Shown: positions 45,270-54,934 of the stretch, in pieces
How the letters are laid out: every line of letters starts with the position of its first letter
Numbering within the stretch: the first letter of the stretch is position 1
DNA from: Anderseniella sp963700885
Lineage (GTDB): Bacteria > Pseudomonadota > Alphaproteobacteria > Rhizobiales > Aestuariivirgaceae
DNA length: 64,000 nucleotides
Reading direction: 5' to 3'
Assembly: GCA_963700885.1 (NCBI GenBank)
Contig: CAVOZJ010000001.1
Span: forward strand, 62,001 to 126,000
Translations under genes and position numbers: made by a program
The notes under the pieces: generated by a model
Databases searched by the model: none
Seen by the model: only the letters and a program-made list of their open reading frames with translations
Told to the model about the DNA's origin: nothing

Positions 45270-45393
45270 GTGAACTGGGCAGCGGCTGTGTCAGTCAATT
45301 GCGGGCCAATGTGCGGTCGCCGGTGAAAGCTGAACCTTGTTGCGGGATTTTGATCAACTGGCCTTCAGGCAGTAACTCAGTGGAGATACCCGA

Positions 45394-45849
45394 TTGTCCC
45401 GTCCACCATTCAGTGTCCACCAGCTCGGTGAAATTGCCATTCGATGTTCTGACATGGACGCCATGTTTGAGTTCTACCGCGATGTAGTCGGTCTGGAAGT
45501 GTTGCGCGATACACGCGATGCCGGGATTGCGTTCTTCCGGATCTGTGCCGGGTATGGCGGCCACACCACCGTTCTGGCGTTGTTTCACCCCACCGCAGGT
45601 CGCGCGAACCTGCACCCGCAAGGTTCCGATGCACCTGAAACCGGTGCATCCTCTTCACTGCACCATCTGGCATTGACAGTGGCCTATGACGAGCAGGAAG
45701 TCATAAAAAAATGGCTGGAAGATCAACAGGTTGAATATCAGGTACAGGTATTTGACTGGATCGGCTGGCAGGGGATTTTCATCACGGATCCGGACGGCAA
45801 CACGGTTGAATTTGTAGCCGCTGAAAAATCACTTCTATCTGGGTCATGA
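45394..45849 (+). CDS. VOC-superfamily (glyoxalase/dioxygenase fold) protein
   Basis: 151 residues from TTG 45394, which has GGAG about 9 bp before. Two beta-alpha-beta-beta-beta modules are seen: VHQLGEIAIRCSDMDAMFEF with YRDVVGLEVL, then LHHLALTV and FITDPDGNTVEFV with the conserved metal Glu. Family members include glyoxalases, isomerases and resistance proteins; the role is unknown. Confidence 0.88.
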   Translation: MSRPPFSVHQLGEIAIRCSDMDAMFEFYRDVVGLEVLRDTRDAGIAFFRICAGYGGHTTVLALFHPTAGRANLHPQGSDAPETGASSSLHHLALTVAYDEQEVIKKWLEDQQVEYQVQVFDWIGWQGIFITDPDGNTVEFVAAEKSLLSGS

Positions 45850-45914
45850 AGTACTCTGATTGCGACCTGTCAGGGTCGCTCAATTGCTAGACGCTCGAAA
45901 CATTCACGCTTCTT

Positions 45915-47195
45915 GTGGATCCAGGGTCACGACCCTCGGCAGTTGCGGAGTCTCGTCTGGTGTTTGATCGTTCATTTACCCTGCGGTTGCGCCGCGCCCC
46001 GGCCGACGACGTAAAGAAGTTTGCCTTGCTGTCGGGAATTGAGTCGATGGTCCGCGGCATTCTTCTCACAGTCATGCCTCTGTCGGTGTATCACGTGTTT
46101 CCGGACACCGGAACCATTTCACTGATCTACTTTGTAGTCGGGGTGATGTCGCTGGGTGCAGCCCTGATGCTGCCGCGCTTGGCCCGCCATGTTCCCCGGC
46201 GCTGGATGTTCTCACTGGGGGCAGGATTGTTCGTACTGGGCAATACACTGGCGATCGTCGGCGGGAATCTCCTGATCCTGGGGCTGCTGTGCAACGCCAT
46301 TGCTACCGTGACCGTGTTCATCTGCCTGAATGCCTATGTTCTGGATTACATCGCCAAGGCGGAGTTGGGGCACTCGGAGACGCTGCGCATGTTCTACAGC
46401 GCTCTGGCCTGGACAGTTGGACCCGTAACAGGTGTGTGGCTGCTGGATTTCTGGCGGCCGGCGCCGTTCCTGGTTTCCGCGTCTGCCGCCATTGTGCTTC
46501 TGGTGGTGTTCTGGATCATGCGCCTTGGTGACGGAAAGATCATTGCAAAGGCCCGTGCGCCGGCGGCAAACCCGCTTTCGTTCGTTGGCCGTTTTTTTGC
46601 CCAGCCCCGATTGATCGCCGGTTGGCTTTTCGCCGTTATCCGGTCATGCGGCTGGTGGGTTTACGTGGTTTATCTGCCGATCTTTGCAGTGGAGGCAGGC
46701 CTGGGTGACAAAATCGGCGGGACCATGCTGTCCCTGACCAACGCCCTCCTCTTTGCCACCCCGCTGATGCTGCGCTGGATGCAGCGCCGGGGTGTTCGCA
46801 CGGCGGTGCGCACCGGATTTTTTGCCTGTGGTGTGACGTTTGTTGCCGCGACCTTAGCCTCGCCGTTGCCCTTGCTGGCGATGGGTCTGCTGATGACCGG
46901 ATCACTTTTCCTGATCCTGCTCGATATTGCCGCAGGACTTCCGTTCCTTCTCGCCGTGAAACCGTCGGAACGTACCGAGATGGCGGCGGTCTACTCCAGT
47001 TTCCGGGATGTTTCCGGCATCGCCACGCCGGGAATTGCGTGGCTGGTGCTGCTGGTCCTGCCTCTTGCCGGTGTATTTGGCGCCATTGGCCTGATGTTGT
47101 TCGGGGCATGGGGACTGGCCGGCCGGCAGCATCCGCAGATTGGTACCCGGGCCAGTGAACGGGTCCGGACAAAAATGATACTCAACAGGCCCTGA
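45915..47195 (+). CDS. MFS transporter
   Basis: 426 residues with about twelve hydrophobic segments (LIYFVVGVMSLGAALMLPRL, GLFVLGNTLAIVGGNLLIL, WWVYVVYLPIFAVEAGLG). The loop LPRLARHVPRRWMF resembles the basic loop between helices 2 and 3. GTG 45915 is the likely start. Substrate unknown. It converges on the amidinotransferase-fold gene, 27 bp apart, with no clear terminator. Confidence 0.88.
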   Translation: MDPGSRPSAVAESRLVFDRSFTLRLRRAPADDVKKFALLSGIESMVRGILLTVMPLSVYHVFPDTGTISLIYFVVGVMSLGAALMLPRLARHVPRRWMFSLGAGLFVLGNTLAIVGGNLLILGLLCNAIATVTVFICLNAYVLDYIAKAELGHSETLRMFYSALAWTVGPVTGVWLLDFWRPAPFLVSASAAIVLLVVFWIMRLGDGKIIAKARAPAANPLSFVGRFFAQPRLIAGWLFAVIRSCGWWVYVVYLPIFAVEAGLGDKIGGTMLSLTNALLFATPLMLRWMQRRGVRTAVRTGFFACGVTFVAATLASPLPLLAMGLLMTGSLFLILLDIAAGLPFLLAVKPSERTEMAAVYSSFRDVSGIATPGIAWLVLLVLPLAGVFGAIGLMLFGAWGLAGRQHPQIGTRASERVRTKMILNRP

Positions 47196-47222
47196 CCCTG
47201 AATCAGACCACCGTCGCAGCCT

Positions 47223-48155
47223 TCAGGCAGCTTCGCGGCGTAGTGGCTGACACATGCAGTGAACCCCGCCGCCGGCCCAGGTGAACATCGTCATGTCGGG
47301 GTCGTAGACCTCAAACCCTGCGGCACGCATCTTTGTGTTCAGGTCACTGGCACCCAGGGTGGACAGTACCCTGTCGCCGCCCAGCGCCACGACATTGCAG
47401 CCTAACGCCATGGTTTCCTTGAAGGATGCCGGGATGATCTCGATCTTCTTTTCCTTCAGCCAGGCAACGATATCATCTGGTGTCGTGTCGAGACATACAG
47501 CGGCACAATTGTCATTGAGCATGCAGACCATCAGATCGATATGGACATAGAACTGGTCGATGGGCGCATACTTGATTTCCCAGCCTTCCGCCCTGAACCA
47601 GTTGGCCACCTGGGTGGCGGCGACTTCTTCCGATCGGTGGTCGGTATAACCGACCAGGGCAACACCGTGACGGATGATGTTGAAGTCTCCGCCTTCGAAG
47701 TTTCCCGCCGACACCATGTCGTAGACCGGTATGTTGTTCTCCAGGTAAAATCGCAACACGGGTGCATACTCACCGCGTCTGCGCGGGCTGGCCAACTGGC
47801 AGATCACCGCGCCATAAGGTGACATGAACGAAGAATCCCGCGCGTAGATCTGGTACGGTACCTGTTCATCTGCCGGCAGGAAATGGCAGCTAACCCCGGC
47901 GCTCTCATAGGCATCGACCATTTCCCGGTGCTGGCGCATGGCAAGCTGCTTGTCGAACCTCAGGCCACGGCGCAGGGTGTCGCGAACCAGCGATGACCAG
48001 GCGGCATTTTCCAGGCCAAGCCAGCGGAAAGTTTCTGCAGGACCGAGAAGTACATCCCGCAACACACCGGTTTCAGACTTCAGATACCAGTCCGACATTT
48101 CAGGAGTGCCACCGCCTTCAACACGGGCGCGCAAGGGGGGATTTTGTTTGCTCAT
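47223..48155 (-). CDS. Amidinotransferase/arginine-deiminase-fold enzyme
   Basis: 310 residues from ATG 48155 (AAGGAG before). The pentein-fold catalytic set is visible: YARDSSFMSPYGA, AGNFEGGDFNII (Glu and Asp), YVHIDLMVCMLND (His) and GGGVHCMCQPLRR (nucleophile Cys). These enzymes cut or transfer guanidino groups of arginine, dimethylarginine, glycine or related compounds. The nearby creatinase-like M24 protein and C-N hydrolase point to guanidino or N-methylated substrates. Its 210-bp upstream region has two tgacaaaaa repeats 42 bp apart. Confidence 0.85.
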   Translation of the reverse strand: MSKQNPPLRARVEGGGTPEMSDWYLKSETGVLRDVLLGPAETFRWLGLENAAWSSLVRDTLRRGLRFDKQLAMRQHREMVDAYESAGVSCHFLPADEQVPYQIYARDSSFMSPYGAVICQLASPRRRGEYAPVLRFYLENNIPVYDMVSAGNFEGGDFNIIRHGVALVGYTDHRSEEVAATQVANWFRAEGWEIKYAPIDQFYVHIDLMVCMLNDNCAAVCLDTTPDDIVAWLKEKKIEIIPASFKETMALGCNVVALGGDRVLSTLGASDLNTKMRAAGFEVYDPDMTMFTWAGGGVHCMCQPLRREAA

Positions 48156-48365
48156 TTCGGTACTCCTTCAGGACAGGACAGGTGAATGGAGCGCAGCATG
48201 ATGTGACAAAAATTTTCGCACAAGTGAAATGTTGATGCATATTGATGACAAAAACTATCCGGTTAATGCAACGTGTCCGACCGGACCGGACGTGGAAATC
48301 TGGCAAATTCCTGATAAATGAGGCAGAAAGTCCACTGTCCGGTGTATAGTAAGCCATGCGGTATT

Positions 48366-49446
48366 TTAGCTCTGAACCCCTTCCACGTACCAGTTCATCT
48401 TGAGCATTTCCTCGTCGGTCGCGGTTGCACCGGAGGCATATTTCTCGACACCTGCCTGGTCGCTGATCGGTCCAGTGAACGGGTGCAGCGACCCATCGAT
48501 GATGCCCTTGCGTACGGCTTCAGCGGCCTCAACGACGTTGGCCGGGATCACCTTGTTGTATTCGGACAGCTTTACCTCGCCCTCCTTGAACCCGCCCCAG
48601 AAAGAAGCCGAGGCCCAGGTGCCGTCCATGACGTCTTTCGCGCGCTTGATGTAATAGGGGCCCCAATTGTCGAGAATGGAGGTCAGGTGCGCCTTGGGAG
48701 CGAACTTCGACATGTCCGATGCCTGGCCGAATGCATACATGCCGCGCTGCTCGGCCGCCTGAAGTGCTGCGGGCGAATCCGTATGCTGGGTGATGATGTC
48801 ACAACCCTGATCCATCAGCGCCTTGGCAGCATCGGATTCCTTTGGCGGATCGTACCAGCTCGACACCCACAACACCTTGGTCTTGAAGTCCGGGTTCACT
48901 TTCTGCGCTGCCAGAGTGAAGGCATTGATGCCCATCACAACTTCCGGGATCGGGAACGAGGCAATGTATCCGGCAACACCGGTTTTGGACATGTGGCCTG
49001 CAATGGTGCCGATGACCGCGCGGCCTTCGTAGAAGCGCGCATTGTAGATCGACATGTTGGCCGACTGCTTGAAACCGGTTGCATGTTCAAACTTCACATC
49101 CGGGAACTGCCTGGAGACTTTCAGTGTCGGGTCCATGATATCCGAACGAAGTGGTGAAAATCAGCTTGTTGCCGTCCTGGGCAAGCTGGCGAATGACGCG
49201 CTCTGCATCGGGGCCTTCCTTGACGTTTTCAACGAAACTGGTCTTGACCTTGTCGCCAAGCTCCTTCTCGATCATCAGGCGAGCCTGGTCATGAGCGTAG
49301 GTCCAGCCGTGATCACCGACCGGGCCGACATAGACAAAGCCGATTTTCAGTGGTTCAGCGGCAAACGCTGCACCATCAAGCAGTGACAGGGCGGCTGCCG
49401 AAGCGCCGGTTAATTTCACGAATTCACGTCTGTTGAATTTACTCAT
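48366..49446 (-). pseudogene. BMP/Med-family ABC substrate-binding protein with one frameshift
   Basis: The first part (49446 down) begins MSKFNRREFVKLTGASAAAL, a Tat-like signal peptide, and continues PLKIGFVYVGPVGDHGWTYA to LIFTTSFGY. There an extra base at about 49137 shifts the frame; the second part continues MDPTLKVSRQFPDVKFEHAT and runs to the end as a normal BMP fold (GRAVIGTIAGHMSKTG, DWGPYYI-like segment). Without that base the protein is ~360 residues. Family members bind nucleosides or purines and feed an ABC transporter; no permease or ATPase gene is here. Lesion or sequence error. Confidence 0.85.
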
Positions 49447-49570
49447 TTGGTCCTCCCGGAAAACGTCAATTTATCAGCAACAGCATATAGCGCGCACATT
49501 ACAACGCAAATTGAATGTGGCAACTGTCCAGGCCAGATTTCGGGCATTTTTGACCGCAGATGGCCAATTT

Positions 49571-50353
49571 TCAATCAAGTTTCGGGCGCAGGGTCACCAG
49601 ATCGGCAAAATAGGGCAATCGCCGGCGGGCTGCAGCCACCCGGGTTGCATCCAGCGTTGCCGAAATGACTTGCGGTTCTTCGCCCGCGCGCGCCTCGTCG
49701 CGGCCGTCCGGTCCGGCAATGCAGCTGGCGCCGGCATAGGTGATGTCGCCTTCAACACCGGCGTGATTGGCGTACAGTACATAACAGCCGTTTTCAAAAG
49801 CCCGCGCCGGCACAACCCGGTGGGCCACCTGATCCCACTGCACGCTGAGCGCGGTTGGCACGACGACAACTTCCGCACCGGCCAGGCAGGCGGCCCGGAC
49901 GGCTTCGGGAAATTCGACGTCATAGCAGATCATCAGCGCACACTTCATGCCACCCAGTTCGAAACGGGTGAGTTGATCGCCGCCTGTAAAAAGCCCCTGC
50001 TCAAATCCGGGTGGAATGGTGAGCTTGCGGTGATTGGCGAGGGTTTCGCCGGAACTGGATACAACCAGCGCCGAATTATAGACGACCCGGCCATCGCGTT
50101 CGGGATAGCCATAGCAAATTGCCATGCCGGTCTGCCGGGCAAGGTCCGCAACGGCCCTTGCGAACGGTCCGTCTGCCGGTTCGGCTAGGTCATGCAGGCG
50201 GCTGCCGCCATTGTAGCCGGACATGAACAGTTCCGGACATACGACAAGGTCGAGTTGCCGGTTGCAAATGGCGGTGGCGAGACTGGCAAGCCGTTGCGCC
50301 GGGCTCAATCCGGCGCCATCACACTGGAAAACGCCGGCCTTTATCTGGCTCAC
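49571..50353 (-). CDS. Carbon-nitrogen hydrolase (nitrilase superfamily)
   Basis: 260 residues from GTG 50353, whose codon overlaps the TGA of the M24 gene (GTGA), so translation is coupled. The catalytic triad is Glu in VVCPELFMSGYN, Lys in NHRKLTIPPGFEQG and Cys in MICYDVEFPEAVR. Members hydrolyse amides, nitriles or carbamoyl groups. Pairing with a creatinase-like protein suggests removal of an amide or carbamoyl group from a small nitrogen compound. Confidence 0.9.
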   Translation of the reverse strand: MSQIKAGVFQCDGAGLSPAQRLASLATAICNRQLDLVVCPELFMSGYNGGSRLHDLAEPADGPFARAVADLARQTGMAICYGYPERDGRVVYNSALVVSSSGETLANHRKLTIPPGFEQGLFTGGDQLTRFELGGMKCALMICYDVEFPEAVRAACLAGAEVVVVPTALSVQWDQVAHRVVPARAFENGCYVLYANHAGVEGDITYAGASCIAGPDGRDEARAGEEPQVISATLDATRVAAARRRLPYFADLVTLRPKLD

Positions 50354-51507
50354 CGGTTCACCACCAGCAATTGCCGCGGATAATCGGTCAGATACTCGCA
50401 ACCGGTCCCGGTAACCACGATACTGTCACCGATCCGCCCGCCAAGTTCACCGTCAACACTGATGCCGCCGTCAACGGCAAAAGTCATGCCCGGCTGCAGG
50501 ATCGTCCTGTCGCCGTGCTTCAGCTCGGGGCTTTCAAGGTAGGCCATGCCGATTGACCGTCCGGTGCGGTATCCGGTGGCGTAGCCGCGCTCGCCATAGA
50601 CCTCGTCGGCGGCTGCAGCGATGGATTCTGCGGTTACACCCGGCCGGATGGCCGCTATGGCTGCCTGCTGGGCGTCGATCGCCGCCTGCTGGATTTTCGC
50701 GGCTTCATCCGACACTTCAAGAATGTGGAACATGCGGTCAAAGCCCAGCTTGTATTGCTTGAACTGCGCCATGTTGCAAAAACAGAAATACACCGGATCG
50801 CCGCGCTGCAGCTGTTTCACGCTGGCCCGGCGATGTACCATGGAAGTGTCCCGCCCAGACTGCATGATCTGCAGGTTGTGGATCATCGGCGAGACAAACT
50901 GTTCCCAGCCCTTTGCGGTCAGAAAGCCCGCTGCCTTGCGGGTGCCGGCATTGATCACCGCCAGGGCGGCTTCATATTCAGGCGCATTCTCGGCCAGTGC
51001 GCCTTCGGCGGCACTCATCATCGCGCCCGCAATCTGGCCTGCCTGCTTCATCACCTCGATTTCCAGCGGCGACTTGATCATGCGCATGGCCCCGATCAGG
51101 GGGCTGATGTCGCTCAATGCGACACCGGTGAGCTGATCGTCAAGCCAGTTGCGCACGATGATTGGCAGGCCGTTGCGCTCTATGCCGATGGTCCTGTGCG
51201 AACTTCCCAGGGTGCGGGCAAGAACGTTTTCCCAGCGGCTGTCACCGGCATCTTCCCAGGTGCGCACATCTGCAATCCAGGTCATCGCACCGACCATCTC
51301 GCTTTCCATCAGCGGCGTGATGACGATGGGGGCATCATCAGCGCGCACGATCAGGAAGGTCGGACGGCCGAACTCGACCGACAGGTAGCCCCAGAAACCG
51401 GCGAAATAGGCAATGCTGCTTTCATCCGTGATCAGCGCGATCTCAAGCCCTGTGTCTTTCATGCGGGCCTGGAGCTGGGTGGTGCGGGCGCGGGCTTCTT
51501 CGAGCAT
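50350..51507 (-). CDS. M24-family creatinase-like hydrolase
   Basis: 385 residues from ATG 51507. The N-terminal creatinase domain (ALITDESSIAYFAGFWGYLS) is followed by the pita-bread fold. In metallopeptidases of this family the segment after 'GD' holds the two metal aspartates; here it reads GDPVYFCFCNMAQFKQY and KLGFDRMFHI, so at least the first ligand is missing. That matches creatinase and ectoine-hydrolase-like members, which work without metal. Later conserved parts are present (YRTGRSIGMAYLESP, LQPGMTFAVDGGI). First gene of a pair with the C-N hydrolase. Confidence 0.85.
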   Translation of the reverse strand: MLEEARARTTQLQARMKDTGLEIALITDESSIAYFAGFWGYLSVEFGRPTFLIVRADDAPIVITPLMESEMVGAMTWIADVRTWEDAGDSRWENVLARTLGSSHRTIGIERNGLPIIVRNWLDDQLTGVALSDISPLIGAMRMIKSPLEIEVMKQAGQIAGAMMSAAEGALAENAPEYEAALAVINAGTRKAAGFLTAKGWEQFVSPMIHNLQIMQSGRDTSMVHRRASVKQLQRGDPVYFCFCNMAQFKQYKLGFDRMFHILEVSDEAAKIQQAAIDAQQAAIAAIRPGVTAESIAAAADEVYGERGYATGYRTGRSIGMAYLESPELKHGDRTILQPGMTFAVDGGISVDGELGGRIGDSIVVTGTGCEYLTDYPRQLLVVNR

Positions 51508-51533
51508 GCCGGGGTATCCATAAAGGGTTGACG

Positions 51534-51692
51534 ATGGGCGAAGTCTTGAAGGTTGCCGCAGACAAAGTCTTTGCTGAAAACGACATTCCCGGCAGAGGCT
51601 TGACAATCGATTGTTATTTTTTCGCTGGAGTTTGGTCCGTCCAGGAAGTGTTGAAGTCTGGTAATTCCAATCTCCGTGATCTGGATCGGTGA
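51534..51692 (+). CDS. Possible small protein, 52 residues
   Basis: ATG 51534 with AAAGGG 7 bp before, TGA 51690-51692, in the 189-bp space between reverse-strand genes. It reads MGEVLKVAADKVFAENDIPG and continues GLTIDCYFFAGVWSVQEVL. Composition is protein-like, but I know no family; it may be a fragment or chance frame. Confidence 0.25.
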   Translation: MGEVLKVAADKVFAENDIPGRGLTIDCYFFAGVWSVQEVLKSGNSNLRDLDR

Positions 51693-51696
51693 AAGC

Positions 51697-51975
51697 TCAC
51701 AGCGGCCCCACATACGTCTCGCGGCTGACCTCGAGGCCGTAGCGCTGGATGAACTTGCGCTTGATCTGGCGCACCAGGTTGGGTTCTTTGTCAGGTTTCA
51801 GGCCTTCAGCCACCAGCACCGCACGGGTGAAGGCAATAGCGGTCACCGGAGTTTTTGCGGCGATCAGCCCGGCACCTGTGAGCTCGTTGCGGTAGTTCCA
51901 TTTCGCACACAGCTCGTCCAGGAACATGTCGAGGTCTTCATCCAGTGTTGCAGCACGTTGCTGTTTTAACGCCAT
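51697..51975 (-). CDS. Conserved hypothetical protein, 92 residues
   Basis: Reads MALKQQRAATLDEDLDMFLD, KTPVTAIAFTRAVLVAEGL and FIQRYGLEVSRETYVGPL. Predicted all-helical, no membrane segment, weakly charged. It begins 12 bp after the TPR-methyltransferase gene in the same direction and is probably co-transcribed. I do not recognise the family. Confidence 0.6.
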   Translation of the reverse strand: MALKQQRAATLDEDLDMFLDELCAKWNYRNELTGAGLIAAKTPVTAIAFTRAVLVAEGLKPDKEPNLVRQIKRKFIQRYGLEVSRETYVGPL

Positions 51976-51987
51976 GGCGTGTGTTTC

Positions 51988-52794
51988 CTAAACCGCTTTT
52001 GCCAGCACCAGAAGACCGGGCTGCGGTATGCCTTCTTCATGGCGCACCGTGATATCGCTCTCCTGCACCATGGTAAAGCCCGCCGTCTCCAGTGCCGTTC
52101 GGATATAAGCTGGCGTGTGCACGAAGCGCTGGTGCGGGCCAACCAGAAAATCGCGGCCTGCCATTGCCGCATCCGGCAGGACTTCAGTTGAAAACCCGAA
52201 CATCGCGCCTGGGGTGCTGATGCGGCGGACACCGGCAAACAGCGCCGCCACGTCGCCCAGGTAGGGCAAAACGTCGGTGGCCGCGACAAGGTCCCATGGT
52301 TCATCCTCCACATCCTCAACGAAGCTGACCGCATCACCCACGTAGAGTTCGTCATAAAGCTCATGCTCTGCCGCCAGATCGATCATGTTGGCCGACAGGT
52401 CGATGCCGGTGCGGTGGTTTGCCATGTCGCACAGCGCCACGCCTGCCAGCCCGGTGCCGCAGCCGAGATCGAGCAGGCGCTGATAGGGCCCCGGCGCATG
52501 ATCCAGCAATGCCTGCCGCACCAGCATCGGCACATGATAGCCAAGCTGATCGACCAGGATGTCGTCAAACACACTGGCATGCTGGTCAAACAGCATTTCC
52601 ACGTAGGCTTCCGGCGCGCGTTTCGGCGTGTCGCCCAGCCCCATCGCCGCAAGCCTGACCGCGGCGCCTCCGTGATCATCCGGGTCGAGTGCCAGCACTC
52701 GCGCGTAGGCTTTGGCGGCAGCGGCATGATTGCCGGCCTTTTCCAGCGCCAGGGCTTCATTATAGGCTTCCGCCAGTTCGTCATCCGGTTTCAT
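51988..52794 (-). CDS. TPR-containing class I methyltransferase
   Basis: 268 residues. A short TPR-like N-terminus (LAEAYNEALALEKAGNHAAA) precedes the methyltransferase fold: motif I LLDLGCGTGLAGVALC, TGIDLSANMIDLA, DLVAATDVLPYLGDVA. This architecture is common in Alphaproteobacteria and is usually annotated as a methyltransferase of unknown substrate. It is divergent from the rhomboid gene across 76 bp. Confidence 0.85.
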   Translation of the reverse strand: MKPDDELAEAYNEALALEKAGNHAAAAKAYARVLALDPDDHGGAAVRLAAMGLGDTPKRAPEAYVEMLFDQHASVFDDILVDQLGYHVPMLVRQALLDHAPGPYQRLLDLGCGTGLAGVALCDMANHRTGIDLSANMIDLAAEHELYDELYVGDAVSFVEDVEDEPWDLVAATDVLPYLGDVAALFAGVRRISTPGAMFGFSTEVLPDAAMAGRDFLVGPHQRFVHTPAYIRTALETAGFTMVQESDITVRHEEGIPQPGLLVLAKAV

Positions 52795-52870
52795 CTATGG
52801 GCCTGGTTGTTTGCGCTATCGTGCAACAGTGCCCATATAGGGCCGATCTGATCGGAAAGCACCACCTGCA

Positions 52871-53785
52871 TTGCGCGATGCCAATAAACATGAAGGTCCT
52901 GTCCGGGTTCGCCTGACCGATGACCGCGAACTGGCCAGGGCCTATGCACTGACACTGACCGCCATGGAAATGCGCTCGATGCTGGCAGCCGAAGAAGGCG
53001 GTTACGGGGTCTACGTGGCGCCGGAAGACGAACTGCGCGCCACCTGGGAACTGGACCAGTATGACAGCGAAAACGCCACCGGGGCAGCGGCCGGCCGGCA
53101 GGTCGGTTCCAGACCGGCCATGGTGATTTCCTATTCGACAACCGCACTCGCCTATGCAGCCGTGCTGTTGTTCTTTTTCGGTGCCGCCAGAAAAACGGCC
53201 TTTGGCGTTGACTGGGCAGGGGAGGGAGCCATGGTGGGCCATCTTGTCACGTCTGACCTGGAACTCTGGCGCACAGTGACCGCACTGACCCTGCACCTGG
53301 ATTTCGGTCACATTGCCGGCAATCTGGCCTATGGCATCATATTCGTCTGGCTGCTGGCCAAGGAAACCGGGCCGGGCATTGCCTGGGCCTCGGCTGTGCT
53401 GGCAGGTGCTGCCGGCAACTGGCTCAATGCCCTGTGGCAGGCGCCGGAGCACACCTCGATCGGCGCATCAACGGCCGTGTTTGCCGCTGTCGGACTGTTG
53501 GCGGCGCTCAGGCACAAATGGCGCCCTCCGGAATTTTCGCTGCGCTACTGGGCGCCCCTGGGCGGTGGTTTCTTGCTGATGGCATGGCTGGGCTTTGGCG
53601 AAGGCAACACCGATATCGGCGCGCACATTTTCGGTTTCCTGGCAGGTCTTGCCGGCGGCTACTGGATGTCGCGCAGGGACAGGACGTGGTTTGGCGATGC
53701 CCGGCGCCAGATCAATGGTCTCAAGCTGACCGGTGCGGTACTGGCAGGAAGCTGGGCCCTGGCGCTCATGGCCCGAGCAGTTTGA
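52871..53785 (+). CDS. Rhomboid-family intramembrane serine protease
   Basis: 304 residues from TTG 52871 (GGAAAG before). After a cytosolic N-terminus of ~85 residues come six membrane helices. The rhomboid landmarks are present: ALTLHLDFGHIAGNLAYG, catalytic Ser in SIGASTAVFAAVGL, and catalytic His in DIGAHIFGFLAGLAGG. It should be active in cleaving membrane proteins inside the bilayer. Substrates unknown. Confidence 0.88.
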   Translation: MRDANKHEGPVRVRLTDDRELARAYALTLTAMEMRSMLAAEEGGYGVYVAPEDELRATWELDQYDSENATGAAAGRQVGSRPAMVISYSTTALAYAAVLLFFFGAARKTAFGVDWAGEGAMVGHLVTSDLELWRTVTALTLHLDFGHIAGNLAYGIIFVWLLAKETGPGIAWASAVLAGAAGNWLNALWQAPEHTSIGASTAVFAAVGLLAALRHKWRPPEFSLRYWAPLGGGFLLMAWLGFGEGNTDIGAHIFGFLAGLAGGYWMSRRDRTWFGDARRQINGLKLTGAVLAGSWALALMARAV

Positions 53786-53898
53786 TGGGGTGAACCTACT
53801 GCGATAATTCAGGGTCGGAGAACGGCCCGCCGTAGGCGGATAAGCTGTTCGACCACAAAAATAATTCGAGCGACATGATGCAATCCGGGTCCCGGCGC

Positions 53899-54780
53899 TC
53901 ATGGCCTGGTCGCAATATCCTGTTTTATGGCGTCGCTCATGAATGTCATGAAAGTGTGGATGCGGACCGCGTTGGCGAGATCGGCATGGGTGACGATCCA
54001 CAGGCCATTGCTGAACTTCTCGTATGCCACGTCGACCCGTTCGATACCGTCCAGCTGATCGCCGAGAAAAGTCGGCAGCATGGCCGCGCCAATCCCGAGT
54101 TGCGCCGCACAGCCCAGCGCCAGCAGGCTGTCTGCTTTCATGACGATCCTGGCTTTCGGCACGGCGCGGCGCAGCCAGCGGCCGGGCACGGACGTAGCCA
54201 GCGCATCACCAGGCGCCAGCCAGTCGAGCCCGGCAAGGCTCGGACGCGGCCTGTCGCGCAGGTAGCCGGCAGACGCATAGATCGCAAAGTGGAGATCACC
54301 GAGATAATCGCCCACCAGCGGTCCCGGCTTTGACTGCGCCGGGCGGATCGCAACGTCGGCATCGCGACGGGTCAGGGACAGAATGGAATTGGTCACCGAC
54401 ACGTCCATGACAATGTCAGGGTATTTCCGGTGAAACAGCGCCAGGGGTTTGCCGACAACGGTGTGCAGCAGCGTGTCTGTTGTTGTGAGCCTGATGGTGC
54501 CTTCCAGTTTCAGGTCCGTGCCGGAGATCTTGCGCTCCAGCCCCCATACCGCCTGTTCAACGGCCCTGGCGGCTTCCAGCAGTTGCTGGCCTTCAAGGGT
54601 CAGCTTGTAACCATCCGGGCGCCGGTCGAACACTGTGACCTGCTGCAGCGCCTCAAACGAGGTGACGCGGCGCTGTACGGTGGAGTGATTGACCTTGAGC
54701 GCACGCGCCGCCGCGGCCAGTGAACCATTGTTGGCAACAGCGAGAATGTATTGCAGGTCACTCCAGTCGAGCCTGTGCAT
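53899..54780 (-). CDS. LysR-family regulator
   Basis: 293 residues from ATG 54780. Winged helix: LQYILAVANNGSLAAAARAL then KVNHSTVQRRVTSFEAL. The effector domain starts GTIRLTTTDTLLHTVVGKPL and includes DADVAIRPAQSKPGPLVGDY. It is divergent from the cytochrome c' gene (154 bp apart), which is therefore a candidate target. Confidence 0.9.
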   Translation of the reverse strand: MHRLDWSDLQYILAVANNGSLAAAARALKVNHSTVQRRVTSFEALQQVTVFDRRPDGYKLTLEGQQLLEAARAVEQAVWGLERKISGTDLKLEGTIRLTTTDTLLHTVVGKPLALFHRKYPDIVMDVSVTNSILSLTRRDADVAIRPAQSKPGPLVGDYLGDLHFAIYASAGYLRDRPRPSLAGLDWLAPGDALATSVPGRWLRRAVPKARIVMKADSLLALGCAAQLGIGAAMLPTFLGDQLDGIERVDVAYEKFSNGLWIVTHADLANAVRIHTFMTFMSDAIKQDIATRP

Positions 54781-54934
54781 GTTTGCACACCCTTGTTGCA
54801 AATTTCAAGAATTAATGATCATTCACGCATAGCCTATTCTGTCTCTGTGGCTGGATCAACCGGAGGCGTGTTCGCACGCGCGGGTTGGTCTGGATTTTTT
54901 AACCGGTGAGTTTTCAGACGAAGGAGCAGATGAC

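Noticed and set aside
48204..48254. tgacaaaaa repeated 42 bp apart upstream of the amidinotransferase-fold gene
   Set aside because: Nine-base A-rich matches are too weak to call an operator without comparison to relatives.
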